Positions 1 to 11,831 of a stretch of DNA of 64,000 bases are shown one piece after another. The stretch comes from Cryptomeria japonica (taxonomy: Eukaryota; Streptophyta; Pinopsida; Cupressales; Cupressaceae): assembly GCF_030272615.1 (NCBI RefSeq), contig NC_081412.1, positions 475,857,657-475,921,656 on the forward strand, read 5' to 3'. Numbering within the stretch: position 1 is the first letter of the stretch; each line of letters opens with the position of its first letter. Made by a program: the position numbers and the translations under genes. The notes under the pieces were generated by a model that was not told the origin of the DNA, did not search any database, and worked only from the letters and a program-made list of their open reading frames with translations.

Positions 1-1311
1 GAGCTCTACTCACACTTTTGTCGAAGTCCCAAGCGATTTATGGAATTTCAACACTTTGCTGATGGAATAACCGATGGGAACAAGCTTCTCAAGGATAATG
101 ATACCAGATGGATCTCTTTGGATGGTCCAGCGCATCGAGTTTTCTTAGAATATCCATCCTTGATTGGACTATTTCACATAACTCGTGACAAATTAGATCA
201 ACCAAAATTACCTGAACTTCTTCAAAGGTTAAGTAATCTAGAGACACTCTTAACTTTAGCAGCTCTTTTGCCCATGCTAGAGGAAATAAGGAATATTATG
301 AAGGCTACCCAAAAAAGAGCTATGTATATTACAGAATATGCTACGCTATGTAAGATGACATGCATGACCCTCAACAATCTCTATCAAAATCAACCAACAC
401 TATCTGATTAAAAAAAATTTAAGTGGCGGACACTCACAAATTTGAACAATCCTGATAACTTTTTACAAACCAATGCAAATGGGGAGGTATGTGCCAATGT
501 ATAGGGAGTTGAGATACCAATGCACTTCTATGCCACGGTCGACCTCGAGTAACTATGAAAGCACCCCAGGAAGCAACTAGCAAGAGTTACAAGGGAAGGT
601 TTCGACAAGATTGTTGAGACTGTAACTAATTCTGTGAAGAAAATTGCGTATGATATTTCCTCACAAATTAGAAAAAGATTCCCTCCTGACAACCTACTCG
701 AAGCCATGTCTAATGTGATTCCTCAATATTGGAGCCTCAACAATGCAGCTGATTTTCAATGTAAGCTACTGACTTTGATAAAACAATTTTGCATATCTAG
801 AGAATTGAATGGAGTAACTATAAATAGAATATTAGATGAAACCCGTCTTCAAGAGAAATCATCTCATTTTGCATACACTATGAGAGAACAATATGGCACA
901 ATGGAGAACCCCCGCGAAGAGGGATCAGTAATAAGGCTTTGTAAATATATAGCTGAGAACGCAGCATTGCGTGATTCAATGCCAGAATATTTGAAGCTTG
1001 CTAATTTATGTCTTACCATGATATTGGGTTTGGTGGAAGATGAGAGAGTTTTCAGTTATTTGGGGTTCCTAAAATCAAAACTAAGAAACAAACGAGACAA
1101 AAATTGGGAAAATTGCTTGAGGCTCTATACATCTAGGTATGATGTCCACACTTTTACTTACGATAGGGCATTGCAAATCTGGAGGTCCAAATGTGAAAGA
1201 AGAGGTTTGGCAGCACTTCAAACCAAAGTGCCAGTGGGACTATTGACTCATGTACTGGACCTACTAGTAGCATTGAGATGTAGTTCAAAAAGGTATGCAA
1301 ACTCAGAGTGA
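1..1311 (+). pseudogene. hAT-family transposase remnant, 5' end outside window
   Basis: One reading frame runs from the left edge to 1311 with stops at 409-411 and a few more up to about 550, so it is a broken gene. The upstream part (ATG at 40, frame open to base 1) has a DTRWISLDGPAHR segment, like the RNase H-fold region of plant hAT / zinc-finger-862-like transposases. The downstream part (634-1311) holds the hAT C-terminal dimerisation pattern: MPEYLKLANLCLTMILG, then DERVFSYLGFLKSKLRN. Known hAT proteins use this block for dimerisation and carry a DDE catalytic triad; the N-terminal zinc finger would lie left of the window. No terminal inverted repeats or 8-bp target duplication were found. 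Family-level call is fairly sure; exact lineage unknown. Confidence 0.6.
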
Positions 1312-2380
1312 AGAAACCACAAACAAGAATCAAGAAAGCTCTGAATTTGATTAGGATGAATGGCAACTATAAGAGATTGGTATTTATTAATCTTATTACG
1401 GTATCTCATCATTCATATTACAAAAGCATATTATTATGGTTGATAACTTGATGATGTTTTATGAGTCTGTTAACTTTTTGCAATTAGAATTTAATATTGA
1501 TTTGTAATTGTAGTTTTCAACTTTCTATTTCCAGATTTAAAATAGCATAATAAAAGACTATAATGTGTTTATTGATATAGATATGTTTATTTAGACATGT
1601 TTGAGAACTTAGATTTTCATTAATTCTTTCAAAATATAGCCATATGATACAATTCATTCAATAGTAATACACCAGTCTGTGTGATTCTCCATGCAAAAGT
1701 CAATACAAAGTTTCAGAACCCTTTGCAAATGACCTCGAATTCTCTTTTATAGAAACAAGTGAGCAGCAATAGCTTCAGGTCAAATTAAAACATGTGAAGA
1801 CACAACATCAAAATCATAAAATCAGCACAGATTTACATGGCCATCACAAGTCGGATTAGCAATTTAACAACTGCTACATGTCTGATGTCTCATGTTCAAA
1901 AAATAGAGTTCAAAATTAAATATTAATTCGCACCATGACAAATTAAATATAGATAATAGTAGTGCCCAAAACCTAGTAATCAAAAGTAGAGAAATGCAAA
2001 AATATTAAAGCTTGGGAGAATTTGAGAATGCAAATTTGCAGGCTGAAGTTTTGCATTATGCATCATAGATTCATAGGATGGATTAACAATTTAGCAATAG
2101 CGAGTGTTGGTTTTTTGTGATTCATAAAACTGAGTTATTTCAAGTGATGCCAAATTCCAAATAGAAAAAACATAAAACCTTGAAATTAAGAGTAAAAGAA
2201 GAAAATTGTGCAATACATACTATGATTCTTAAGATTTATGTCCCATTTTTTGCAGGGTGATCCACTCTTCGTCTGATGGAAGGTCAATATTCTGTAAACT
2301 ATGGAAAGTCAACTGCAACTTCATCAAGAATCCATATTTCGAAGAGTGACTTGACATCAATATTTCACCCAATACCGAAT
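1312..2380. other. Non-coding AT-rich stretch, nothing recognised
   Basis: No reading frame with recognisable protein similarity, no tandem repeat and no RNA gene was seen between the hAT remnant and the minus-strand coiled-coil pseudogene. Confidence 0.5.
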
Positions 2381-3542
2381 TCAGATTTGTAAATAGTTGG
2401 ATGAATTCCAGATGCTTTGGGGAGTTGTGTCCTTAGGAAGTAAGTCTAAATCAGACTTCATTTTTATCTCCATGCTTTTTTTGTAAGCTTCTTTTCCAAT
2501 GGATTTATTTGATGGGTAAATGGTATTAGGAAAACCAACTTTAATTAAATTAGTTTTCTTTTCTTGTAGCTTCAATATCTTTTTTCCACATTTATCCATA
2601 ATTGTTGATATTTCCCTTAGAATCTGGCATTTTTGAATGATAGATGATGTCTTAACTATGGCATCAATGCGTCTCTTAATTCCCTTGGATGCCAAGTAGC
2701 TATCACTAGTACTGTAGACTACTTGCATAATCTGTTTTGCCATATCCTCTTTTGAATAAACATGTATGCTCTTCTCAAAGTGCCCTTTGATTTTCATATA
2801 AATTACTCTCAGACTTTCATTCAGTTCAAACCATTCACACAACTTGTCACTCTACGTTATTTTCCGCCAAATGTTTTCTTGTATATACTTCGTTGTATTT
2901 TTTATATTACCTTTCAATCTATCCTCCAAAGTTTTAATTTTATCATTTGCATTGCGCAGGTCTTCTTTCATTTGTGCACATTTTTTTCTTTCTTCCTCTA
3001 CTTCCTCTTGCAAATGTTTTTCTTTTTCCTTCTCATGATCCAATAGATCCTATATTTTTCTTATTTCGGCAACAACAAACTCATAACTTTTGTATATGTT
3101 TTGAAAACTGGCTCTTTACTTGTCAATTTTTTTACTGCTTTTAGCCAATTTTTCTCTCAGGTCCTTCAATTTTGCATCCATCATCTCCTGCTCTGCATTT
3201 TCTACTACAAAACCCAAATTTTTTATCCTTTTCTGTAAATCATTGCACTTGTTATCTATTGCTTTCCTCCTTGATTTTTCCTTTGCTAGGTCTACATGTA
3301 ACTTTTCAAATTTGTTTCTCTAGTTTATTTTTTTCTCTCTCCACCTTTAGTAGTTAAGTGTAGACCACTTCGTTAGTCCTTTTTGACACACTAATTTTGT
3401 CCACATTATGTACTTTGGAAAAATCCATTTGGAGGGTGCTAACTTGAAATTTAGTGGGATCTATCTGATTGTGTGGTGGATTTTTATCTTTAGTTGGGGG
3501 CATAACAACCATGAACTCCATCATATCTTTTTTGTGGGTCAT
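2381..3542 (-). pseudogene. Unknown retroelement-like protein, coiled-coil C-terminus
   Basis: Three short minus-strand frames (3354-3542, 2852-3043, 2381-2842) read as parts of one decayed coding region. The middle one is a strongly predicted coiled coil rich in Glu and Lys, for example EEVEEERKKCAQMKEDLRN followed by KIKTLEDRLKG. The last is mixed helical and ends at a stop at 2381. The order (folded N-terminus, low-complexity middle, coiled-coil C-terminus) matches the plus-strand pseudogene at 33177-36629. The hydrophobic plus-strand frames over 2762-3357 are only the complement of this coiled coil. Confidence 0.4.
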
Positions 3543-3830
3543 ATGTTGAAAAAACCCTGTTCATTGTAGGCTATTCATCTAAAACTTCAGTTAGGGAAAC
3601 CCTATGAAATTCTCTCTTTTTTCTTTATTTGCATTTTTTGTGTGTTCAAATTTTTCATAGTAATCAGGAAATTGAAAATTTGGGCTTGTTTAAGCAATTA
3701 AATGTTTGAAAGGTGAAATAGGAACAACAAAGGCTCCAATTCCACTTATGCCTGTTGTTTTAACTAATGCATTACTAGGATTACCACCAACCATTCCTGA
3801 TCCTGTCGTACTAATACTTTCATGTGTAGT

Positions 3831-4604
3831 TTACATAATCTTTTGAGGTGTGTGATATGAAGCTGCAAATGATTGATTTGTAGTGTCAGTGGCACTTGAT
3901 ATAGGATTATGAATAGTATGAGTATCTACCACTAGTGGCCTCTTGCGAGAGATATTTTGTTGCAGACCTTGTCCAACACCAAGACAACTAGTAGCAGTAA
4001 TAGTACCCATGCCAACCCCACCAATCATAGTGACACTTGAATGAACAATAATAGGAATACTATCTCCAGATTCCCCATTAGTGGTAGTGGAACTTGATTC
4101 ACCACCAATAGGAATACCATGATGTGATGGTGGTTGTGGATTTGAACATAAAACAAATGTAGGTGGACCTTGAGGATAATGAGTAGTACCTTTCCATGAT
4201 GAATCTGAAGAATCAAGTCCAATGAATTGTTTAATAGGAGCTTTTGATTTTAAATCTGACAAAATTTGTACCTCAAGTGGATACCAAGTGCCTTCTCCTC
4301 TGGCACCTAGACCACCACCTTCAAAACACATTTTTTCCACAATGTTTGCCCCTTTGCTATATTTTTCTTTCATAGACTCATTGACTCCACCTAATATTTT
4401 AGGGACTGTAGTAGTAGTTGGAGTGGGCTCAACCTCATACTCATCATCATCTTCAATCATGTCATATGTTGTTGTCAGATGCTCCATATTCTGCAATTTG
4501 CTAAACTCTTCATCCTCGTCGATGGTCTCAAATTTTGCACTATTCTTTGGTTCACCGAGATTCTTCCTCATAGTCCAAAAATTATTTATTTTGGTTTGAG
4601 TCAA
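3831..4604 (-). pseudogene. Unknown retroelement-like protein, low-complexity middle
   Basis: A 257-codon frame on the minus strand, downstream of the segment at 5098-6132. It begins MTQTKINNFWTMRKNLGEPK, then has an acidic patch (IEDDDEYEVEP) followed by Thr/Pro- and Ser/Gly-rich sequence (for example GGESSSTTTNGESGD). Such composition suggests a disordered linker. It probably belongs to the same decayed gene as its neighbours on both sides. No domain recognised. Confidence 0.35.
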
Positions 4605-5097
4605 ATAACTCTATTTACATTCTTGTAGAATTGATTTGGGAATAGATTTGTTAGATGGATTAGCAGATTTTTGGTAGAAATTGTAGGACCTCCTATTTTG
4701 GATGCCCTGACCCTCCTCTGTTGTCCTCTATGTGTGCAATGCCATAATTTGTTATGAAATTTCTTCTGTTGAAATTTTATTGTCAGCGGAAATTTTCTCC
4801 ATCTCTTTTTTTACCTCATCCCAGGAGTCCATGTTTCTAAGCTTTTCTAGCAATGGTTAACTTTCATGTTGACATAATGCTGAAGAGTTCCCATTTTTCT
4901 TAAGCCTTGCTTGAACTACATCGATTGGATCATACTGCCAGAGACCCTCATCACCAAAGCTAAAAAACTAACAAAAATTCATGTGCCACATTGAATGCTT
5001 TTCTCTCAAATGTGAACCCTCCACATGAAAAAGGCAAGGAAGGAAATATGCTCTTCTTTTACTGACCATGGAAGTGCCTATCTATGCTCTCCAACTA

Positions 5098-6132
5098 TCA
5101 TACATATTCCAATGCAAATACCCTCTCTATCACATGTATTGGAAGTATGTATGGTTTTACTACTGATCCGTAAAACCTTAAGACAGTGAATTCTTCCATG
5201 AAGAACCAGTCAACCAATTCTATTTGACTTCTGAGTTGAATGTAATCTCTACAAGACACATGCAATCTAGGCATTGGAGTGCTTGTAATTTCATTATACA
5301 TTGGTTCCAAAAAGAAGTCTACAAAATGGTTGTAGTTCTTTCTGTTATCATGCATCCTTATCTTTGGTGTCCATTCATATATTGGACACTCTATTATGTT
5401 CTGAGTCTTATCATCAATCTTATAGTTCACAATTTGAAGATTATTGGTCTCAAATATTGCACGATACTTGGATAGAAGGAGATAGCACAAGTAGGATGAG
5501 AACCTAAATGTCTTACAAGAACCTTTTTTGATCATTAGTAATTGTTTTTGCATGGATTGAACAATGTGCTCAATAAAATTATATCTTACTGGCTGACCTA
5601 CACAATGGATATTATAAATAATTTCAAGAAGGTTTGCACCCACTTCCCTATCATTTTCCAATCATAGGAAAAATGACAGCAAGAAAATAGTATCCCCAAC
5701 CCATGGAACAAAAATGTTAGAATCATAAGGAGGCTTATGATTTTGATCCAACATAGTACAACGCTTTATTAGAGCTTTGATAAATGAATCTCTACGACTT
5801 GGATTGAGACTCTCATAATTCTCTACCAACTTTCCTAGGTCAATTTGGACGTTTGAGTTTTGTGCTTCAAACCCTAGGTTCAACAAATGAGCAAATTCTC
5901 CCACGTTTATGGATAGAATTTCCTCTTTTGTATTTTTATTGACAATTGCTTTTTTATCTTCATCATAATTTTTGGCACAGAGCATGACAAAATCAGGGCA
6001 ATAGAATACTTCAGGTAACACCATGCTTCCCAATCCAACATCCCACAATGCGATTTTATTTGTTCTTTGTTTTAACATTGAGTTGAAAACAGTAAATTTT
6101 GCCTTGGATGGATTTGCTGCCTTACTAGACAA
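5098..6132 (-). pseudogene. Unknown retroelement-like protein, N-terminal part
   Basis: Reading from 6132 downwards, a single frame of about 345 codons is broken once by TGA at 5662-5664 and ends at 5098. The start codon is uncertain; an ATG lies at 6130-6132. The protein has no motif I can name. It contains an aromatic-rich block near its end (RFYGSVVKPYILP, then ERVFALEYV). A similar block, CFTGEPFILPRYPS, occurs in another frame of the plus-strand pseudogene at 33177-36629, which suggests a shared repeat-encoded protein family. Below 5098, codons in other frames keep protein-like composition as far as the next segment (3831-4604), so this is probably one ~3.7-kb decayed gene. The function is unknown and mobile-element origin is inferred. 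Confidence 0.4.
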
Positions 6133-6687
6133 TGCATATCTAATATCTATGATACACTTTTCACCATGATAGAAGGGTCATAAATATCATGGTATTTATC
6201 AATGAAACCTGGTGTTTTAACCAATTTGGTTAGGTACATTTTTTTTTCACTTGCCTTCCTGTTGAACTATTGCTTCTTGTTTTCCCCATCGTTGTTATTG
6301 TTAATAATTCAAAATAATGCTAGATACAAACCTGAAAATACTAACCCTCAAATTGGACCACGAGATTAATAAAAGTAAAAAAGGTGGGATGTAGGTGTTC
6401 TAGATTTTACCCTAAATTTCTTTCACTAGATTGGCGCAGACAGTCTCTGTTGCAACTTGCATTCCTCAATCTAGTAGTTGTTTCTAAATCTCCCTTGATT
6501 TACTGGTTTGTCCATGAAATGAAAGATGATTATGATTTATGAGTCAATTATTTTGAAAACTCTGAAAAGTACAAACGTAATACCTAAAGGGAAAAATATC
6601 TAGAATCATGTTGTAATTTTATTAATTATTATTAATATCTATTCACCGACAAAGGACAAAACATTCATTACTTCAGTCTAAATTCTG
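6133..6687. other. Non-coding spacer before tandem repeat
   Basis: AT-rich sequence with no coding signal, between the start of the minus-strand pseudogene and the 266-bp tandem array. Confidence 0.4.
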
Positions 6688-7632
6688 AGGACATTAAATG
6701 TAAAACGTTTAATTCCAGGTGAAGTTATCACAAATGTGTTCACTTCCCACATTCGAGCCGAAATCCACCCTAAGTCGTTGATCTGTGCTCATCCAACAGA
6801 CGATGGTATCTATTGTCAGTTGTCATGGGTCCCATGACTTTTCCCATTTTTTGGGCACATCACCACACTCGGGTCACTTTTTCAGCATGTTTTTTAAGTC
6901 TCTTTAATCCATCAACTTCATCCCGAAATAGAGCTTTATAGACTTAATTATATTTGATTTAATGTAAAACGTTCAATTCTGGGCAAAGTTCTCACAAATT
7001 TGTTCATTTCCCACATTCAGGCCGAAATCCACCCTATGTCGTTGATCTTTTCTCATCCAATGGACGATCATACCTGTTGTTAGATGTCATGGGTCCCATG
7101 ACTTTTACCATTTTTCAGGTACATCACCACACTCGAGTCACTTTTCAGGACTTTTTTTAAAGTCTGTTTAATCATTTTAAACTTCCGCCCAAAAAAGAGC
7201 TTTATAGACTTAGTTATATTTAATTAAATTTAAAACTTTTGATTCCAGGCGAAGTTCTCACAAATGTGTTCACTCCCCACATTCGGGCCGAAATCCACTG
7301 TAGGTCATTGATCTTTTCTCATCCAATGGATGATGGTACTTGTTGTCAGATGTCGTGGGTCCCATGAGTTTTGCCATTTTTCGGGCACGTCACCACACTC
7401 GAGTCACTTTTTGGGACTGTTTTTTAAGCTTGTTTAATCATTTTAAACTTCCACCTGAAAAAAGAGCTTTATAGACTTAATTATATTTAATTAAATTTAA
7501 AACGTTCAATTCCGAGCAAAGTTCTCACAAATGTGTTCACTTCCCACATTTGGGCCGAAATCCATCCTAGGTCATTGATCTTTGCTAATCCAACGAAGGA
7601 TGGTACCTGTTGTCAGATGTCGTGGGTCCCAT
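6688..7632. repeat. 266-bp tandem repeat, about 3.5 copies
   Basis: The anchor word CACAAAT(G/T)TGTTCA recurs near 6731, 6995, 7261 and 7528, a spacing of 264-267 bp. Each unit contains the same order of words: the anchor, GCCGAAATCCACC, a TTGATC...TCATCCAA block, GTGGGTCCCAT, CATCACCACACTCGAGTCAC and AGAGCTTTATAGACTTA. The last copy stops after its GTGGGTCCCAT word near 7632. The units are diverged by scattered substitutions. No reading frame runs through it. A relic of the GGGCCGAAAT...TTGATC words also appears once near 10345-10380. Function unknown. Confidence 0.85.
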
Positions 7633-8469
7633 AATAAGAGACATTTAAAGATGTGCAATATTTTGAGATAACTATTAAATATAATTTTAATATTATTTGT
7701 AAAAATATGAAATTCAAAAATAGTATAGAACATGAAACTTAGTTTCTAGAATAAAAAATATAACTAAATAAAAATATATATTTTGATATACAATTTGAAA
7801 GGTAAAAGTTTAATATAAAAAATAAAACATTCAATATTAAATCTAAAATATTGATTTAAAGTTTAACAAAATTCTTTAAAAATATGTTTATGATATATAA
7901 TTTTAAAAACTAGTTAAAAAATATATATAAAAGTTCAAAATAAATTTAGTGTAATATAAATTTTAATTTAATAAATAAATAAAGACTAAAAATATATATA
8001 AAAGTTCAACATAAATTTAGTTTAATATAAATTTTAATTTAATTTAGTTCAAATTAATTTAATAAACAAATAAAGACTATAAAAAAATTATATGATAGTA
8101 TTTACAACAAAGTTTATAGTCTCTATGAAAAATCTACCCTAAGCTGTTGATCTAATTGAGTCTAATCGTGTTCTCTAATTGAGTCTAGAACCTTGAATTT
8201 TCTTCTAATGACCTTGGCCTTGAGTCTAATAATGTGGTGAATCTTATTAGTTATTGATAAACCTGCACCTCCTAAGGACCTATGCAATATGCATTACCTT
8301 TGATCCTAGTGAGACTATAGAAACACCTGATGGCCCACTATAAGTCTATATATCACCTGCAAAGATAAAAGACATACTCTCACGAGGGGTTCTCATTGAT
8401 GATTTATCCAACATGTATGGTGAATGTAATAACTTAAGAATATCTTTATACTTTACAATTGCATGAAGT
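7633..8469. other. Very AT-rich non-coding stretch
   Basis: 7640-8100 is extremely AT-rich with repeated words such as AATTTAGTTTAATATAAATTTTAATTTAA, present twice near 7945 and 8015. From about 8140 composition shifts and may be decayed gypsy Gag leading into the fragment at 8470. Confidence 0.4.
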
Positions 8470-8770
8470 AACATATTGATATGATAAATTTGATTTAGTG
8501 GTTAAGATCTTTGATGGTTTCTCTTGTCCTACTATAGGTTCTATAATTAGTCTTCTGATTAAGGTTGGTACTAAGTTCTTAGATGTCATTTTTGCTATCA
8601 TTACTAAATCCTACATCAAATCAATTTTGTGTGAAGTTGGGACATCCTTACCCTTGGTTCTCTTCCATGAAAGCGATCCCATCTACCCTTCATAAATGTC
8701 TCAATTTCTTCATTATGAAAAAATCTTAACTATAAATCATAGCATGTACCCAATACCAACACATGCATAC
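8470..8770 (+). pseudogene. Ty3/gypsy polyprotein fragment (protease end)
   Basis: Translated in two frames, the sequence shows GFSCPTIGSI, then KFLDVIFAIITKS, then after a frame change VKLGHPYPWFSSMKAIPSTL and HKCLNF. This series resembles the retropepsin-to-RT linker of plant Ty3/gypsy polyproteins, where LDVxFAII and VKLGxPWLSSMKAI-type strings are typical. Only about 100 codons survive, with at least one frameshift, and no RT follows. It is a relic, not a gene. Assignment rests on memory of this linker rather than on a catalytic motif. Confidence 0.5.
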
Positions 8771-9373
8771 ACTAGTTCAAAACTTCAACAACAAGTAAGT
8801 TGGACTTTTAGTTTTAATTCACTTGTTTTTCACGAGATAAACATCTTTTTTTTTATATTTATAAAATTATAATCAACCATAATCAATGTACAAATAATAA
8901 ATGGAATGAACTATTTTTTTATATATATATATTAAATATAGATGAAGAAGCATTACATAAAAAAGATCACAGTATTAAATTTATTACCATTGTTTAACAA
9001 AATATTGAAATAACGTAGCTCATATTTAAAAAGAATTTTAAAAAATTTCATTAATAAAAATGAAATAGAAAGCATTTTTATATCCATAAGACTCTAAGAG
9101 GCAAACTGAAACAAACTAAAATTTTAAAAATTATCATTAATATTTATGCTTTTGAAATTTACAATTTCTACATGTCTGAGACTCTAAGACTTGAGTCCCT
9201 CAAAAACTTTAAAGCCAAAATGAGTGAGCCACTAAGCCAGTGAGGTTTCGAGGACATAGGCAAAAAAAAAACTACTAGGGGATTGGGGCTAGGGCATAGG
9301 TAGTGGATGGTTTACCCTAAGAATCTGGCCCTCCTTCCATGTAGAATTATTCAAACAACATAAGTTGAGAGAG
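8771..9373. other. Non-coding AT-rich stretch, nothing recognised
   Basis: Poly-A/T tracts and a TATATATATA run near 8925; no coding signal seen. Confidence 0.4.
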
Positions 9374-9893
9374 TTATTCAAGCCACATGTAGTTTGGAAA
9401 GTCATCTAGGAGCAACCATTTTCGGAGAAAGTTCCTGCCAATCCATGGCCATTTCTTGTGGCACATCAACTGCTTTGCATTCAGGTTCAGAAGAAACGAT
9501 TTCCTAGCCACTGGCACTGTTTGGCTAGGGAGGATACGCTTGGATAATTCACTTGCCCAAGAGATCCCCACCCCTACTTCTACAAGGATGACAAAAATAA
9601 TGTCTTCTCCAAGAAAGTCTTCCTTAAACACCTTCCTCGACAGCATCAACATATCCACCTTGTCTCGTTCGAGGTCCAAAAGAGATGCCAAGAACCGGGA
9701 TGTAATGTCCATGTTAACACGGTATCTATTTTTTGTTTCACAAAAAGTCTCTGCCTAGCACCATCCGTACAACCTCATTGGTGAATGACCCAACCTCCTT
9801 GTAGACTAATTGGAGGGTTGGGTCTCTAACAGAGCCTAGAAAGGCCCTCTAGTCCTCTGCAGAAATGCTTCTCAAGAGGATGGGAGTTTCCAT
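9374..9893 (-). pseudogene. Broken gene of unknown identity
   Basis: On the minus strand an ATG at 9891-9893 opens a frame METPILLRSISAED, interrupted by TAG (a TGG or CAG codon changed) and continuing RAFLGSVRDPTLQLVYKEVG before a stop. After a frameshift near 9725 a second frame of 112 codons runs to 9374, containing LASLLDLERDKVDMLMLSRKV and ending YMWLE. Codon use is more GC-rich than the flanks, like a captured or degraded gene. I do not recognise the family. It could be a fragment of a host gene or of a retroelement Gag. Confidence 0.4.
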
Positions 9894-10949
9894 CTTGAGA
9901 AATCAGATGACCAAATTAAACAACCTGAGCCTATAAACCTAAACCAGAGGCATAATTTAAATACTGTTAGCTCCAACGATTTATCTACCAAATGGCAAAG
10001 GCTAATTGAAGATGAAAGAAGCAAAGATCATATATAAATAGTTGAAGCTCTTGATTGTAATAATTACTTCTCTAACCATATTAATTGCTTTAAATATTTT
10101 TAAAAAAATTGTATCTCTGCAAATCTTTCCCATAAATGCACTAGTGTGCAAAATTGGAAACAGCTATAAACTAGTACCAAGTTGGAAAGTACCACATTGG
10201 AATTTGTGGGGACAGAGTGGATTGTAGTTAGTGACTAGATATATATTAAATGACCAAAATTATTGACCATGAAATTTGATACGTGTGTATTGAATCTAAT
10301 TCCATTACGGGCACGTTCTGGTGAGCTACGTTCTCTTCAAAAAACTGGGCCGAAATAAAACTTCAGCCATTGATCTATGATCATCGAACAGTTTAAAATC
10401 ATTGTGTCAAAGAGGTCGCACTTATTGATACATTGTGCAGAGTCTGGACTCAATGTGATGTAGAGATGTGATGTGATGTTCCTTGCCTATTAATGGTAAT
10501 GAATTCATGAAATCACCAATAAATTATATATTTTCCCATAAATAACAAAATATTCACCATAATAAATTAAATAATTTTCAAGTGGTGGATAAAAATTGCC
10601 AATACATTTAAATATTTTTTCCTTCGGAGTAAAATTTTTCGTCCATACATTTATATATTTGTTCCTTTTAACAAAAATTATTCACCTCCTACAATATATA
10701 TTTTCCCCATAGAATAAGGTATTATTCACCTGAAATTTATGGAATTTTCGTACCCTAGAAAAAAATTGCCAATACAAAATAATTTTTTCCCTATTTGAAA
10801 AAAAAATCACCATGAATATGAAAATTTCCCCCCAAAAATAATGTCTGATTTGCCAGGATTTTACACAGTTGCCCGGGGGGTGGTTTCTTAAAGTTATCCC
10901 TGTACCTTGTTGTATGAGTCAAGTATCAAAAGAGGGAACTGCATCCAAA
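9894..10949. other. Non-coding, degenerate AT-rich repeats
   Basis: 10500-10850 holds loosely repeated words of the type ATTTTCCC...AAAATTATTCACC and ATTGCCAATACA (10599, 10770), a decayed short tandem repeat. The rest has no coding signal. Confidence 0.4.
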
Positions 10950-11826
10950 ACCAAAAGGGAACTGCATTCAGAACAAATGTTGAACAAACTTCAACACTTC
11001 CTTCAATCTTCTCTTCTAATTTCTTTACCCACAATGTCTTTCCTTTTCCTTTAAATTCTACCACTTTCTCTAGACTGCCATTCCTTTCTTTACTACTTTT
11101 ACAAAATTTTGTAATATCAACAATATTATAATTATAGCATACTGGACTGGATTCTGCATCATACTCTCGTTCACATTTATTCTAGAATTCCTATTCATCC
11201 TACATTCAATAGGTTTGTGCCCATATCCATTGCAAACATAGTAACATCCATTGAAAGATCTGACACTTATATTCATATTCATTATGCTTCTACATTCACT
11301 AGCCTTGTGCCCAAACTTATTGCAATAATGATAATTTTCATCGAAAGAATAATTCCTTATTTGATTTCTACATCCACTTGCTTTGTTTCCTACTTGATTA
11401 CATGAAAAAAAAATTATTTTCAAAGATAAATTTTGTTGGAAGAAACATGAGGAGGTCTCTAGTCAATCACAAAATTCTAAAAATTCTGATTAGGCATGAA
11501 AATCTCCTTATCCTCAGTATAATTCTTCACTCCTTTGTCTTTCCCTCATTGATCTTCTAGCATTTCACTAAACTCTGCATTATTCTAAAACTGCAAGATA
11601 GATTCTCATATCTCTTTTTCAATTTTTAGACTTAAGCCATTACTAATTGGATCTTTAGCATCTTTGAGTTCATTTTTCTAATTTGTCACTTCCTCTTCTA
11701 ATTTGGAACATTCTTTAGTATTCTCATCAAGCTCCATTTCATATATATCAATAGCCTTCTCTCATTTGTTCATTCATCTCTTTAAGAAGGTAAGATTCTT
11801 AACTATCTTCTTATTTTTGTCTCCAC
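10950..11826 (-). pseudogene. C1 gag, coiled coil and zinc-knuckle part
   Basis: Minus-strand frame with several stops. Just inside the C2 insertion it reads as Glu/Lys-rich helix (for example LEEEVTN, KNELKDAKD), typical of copia Gag. Further along, at 11070-11423, three CCHC-like zinc knuckles follow each other: CNQVGNKASGC, CNKFGHKASEC and CNGYGHKPIEC. In intact copia Gag these are CX2CX4HX4C and bind RNA during packaging. Here the first Cys of the middle one is Tyr and the spacing of another is altered, so the knuckles are decayed. The frame continues weakly to about 10950 (KTLWVKK). Confidence 0.55.
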
Positions 11827-11831
11827 ACTCA

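Noticed and set aside
2762-3357. Plus-strand hydrophobic frames rich in Phe, Leu and Ser
   Set aside because: Complement of the Glu/Lys-rich coiled coil on the minus strand.
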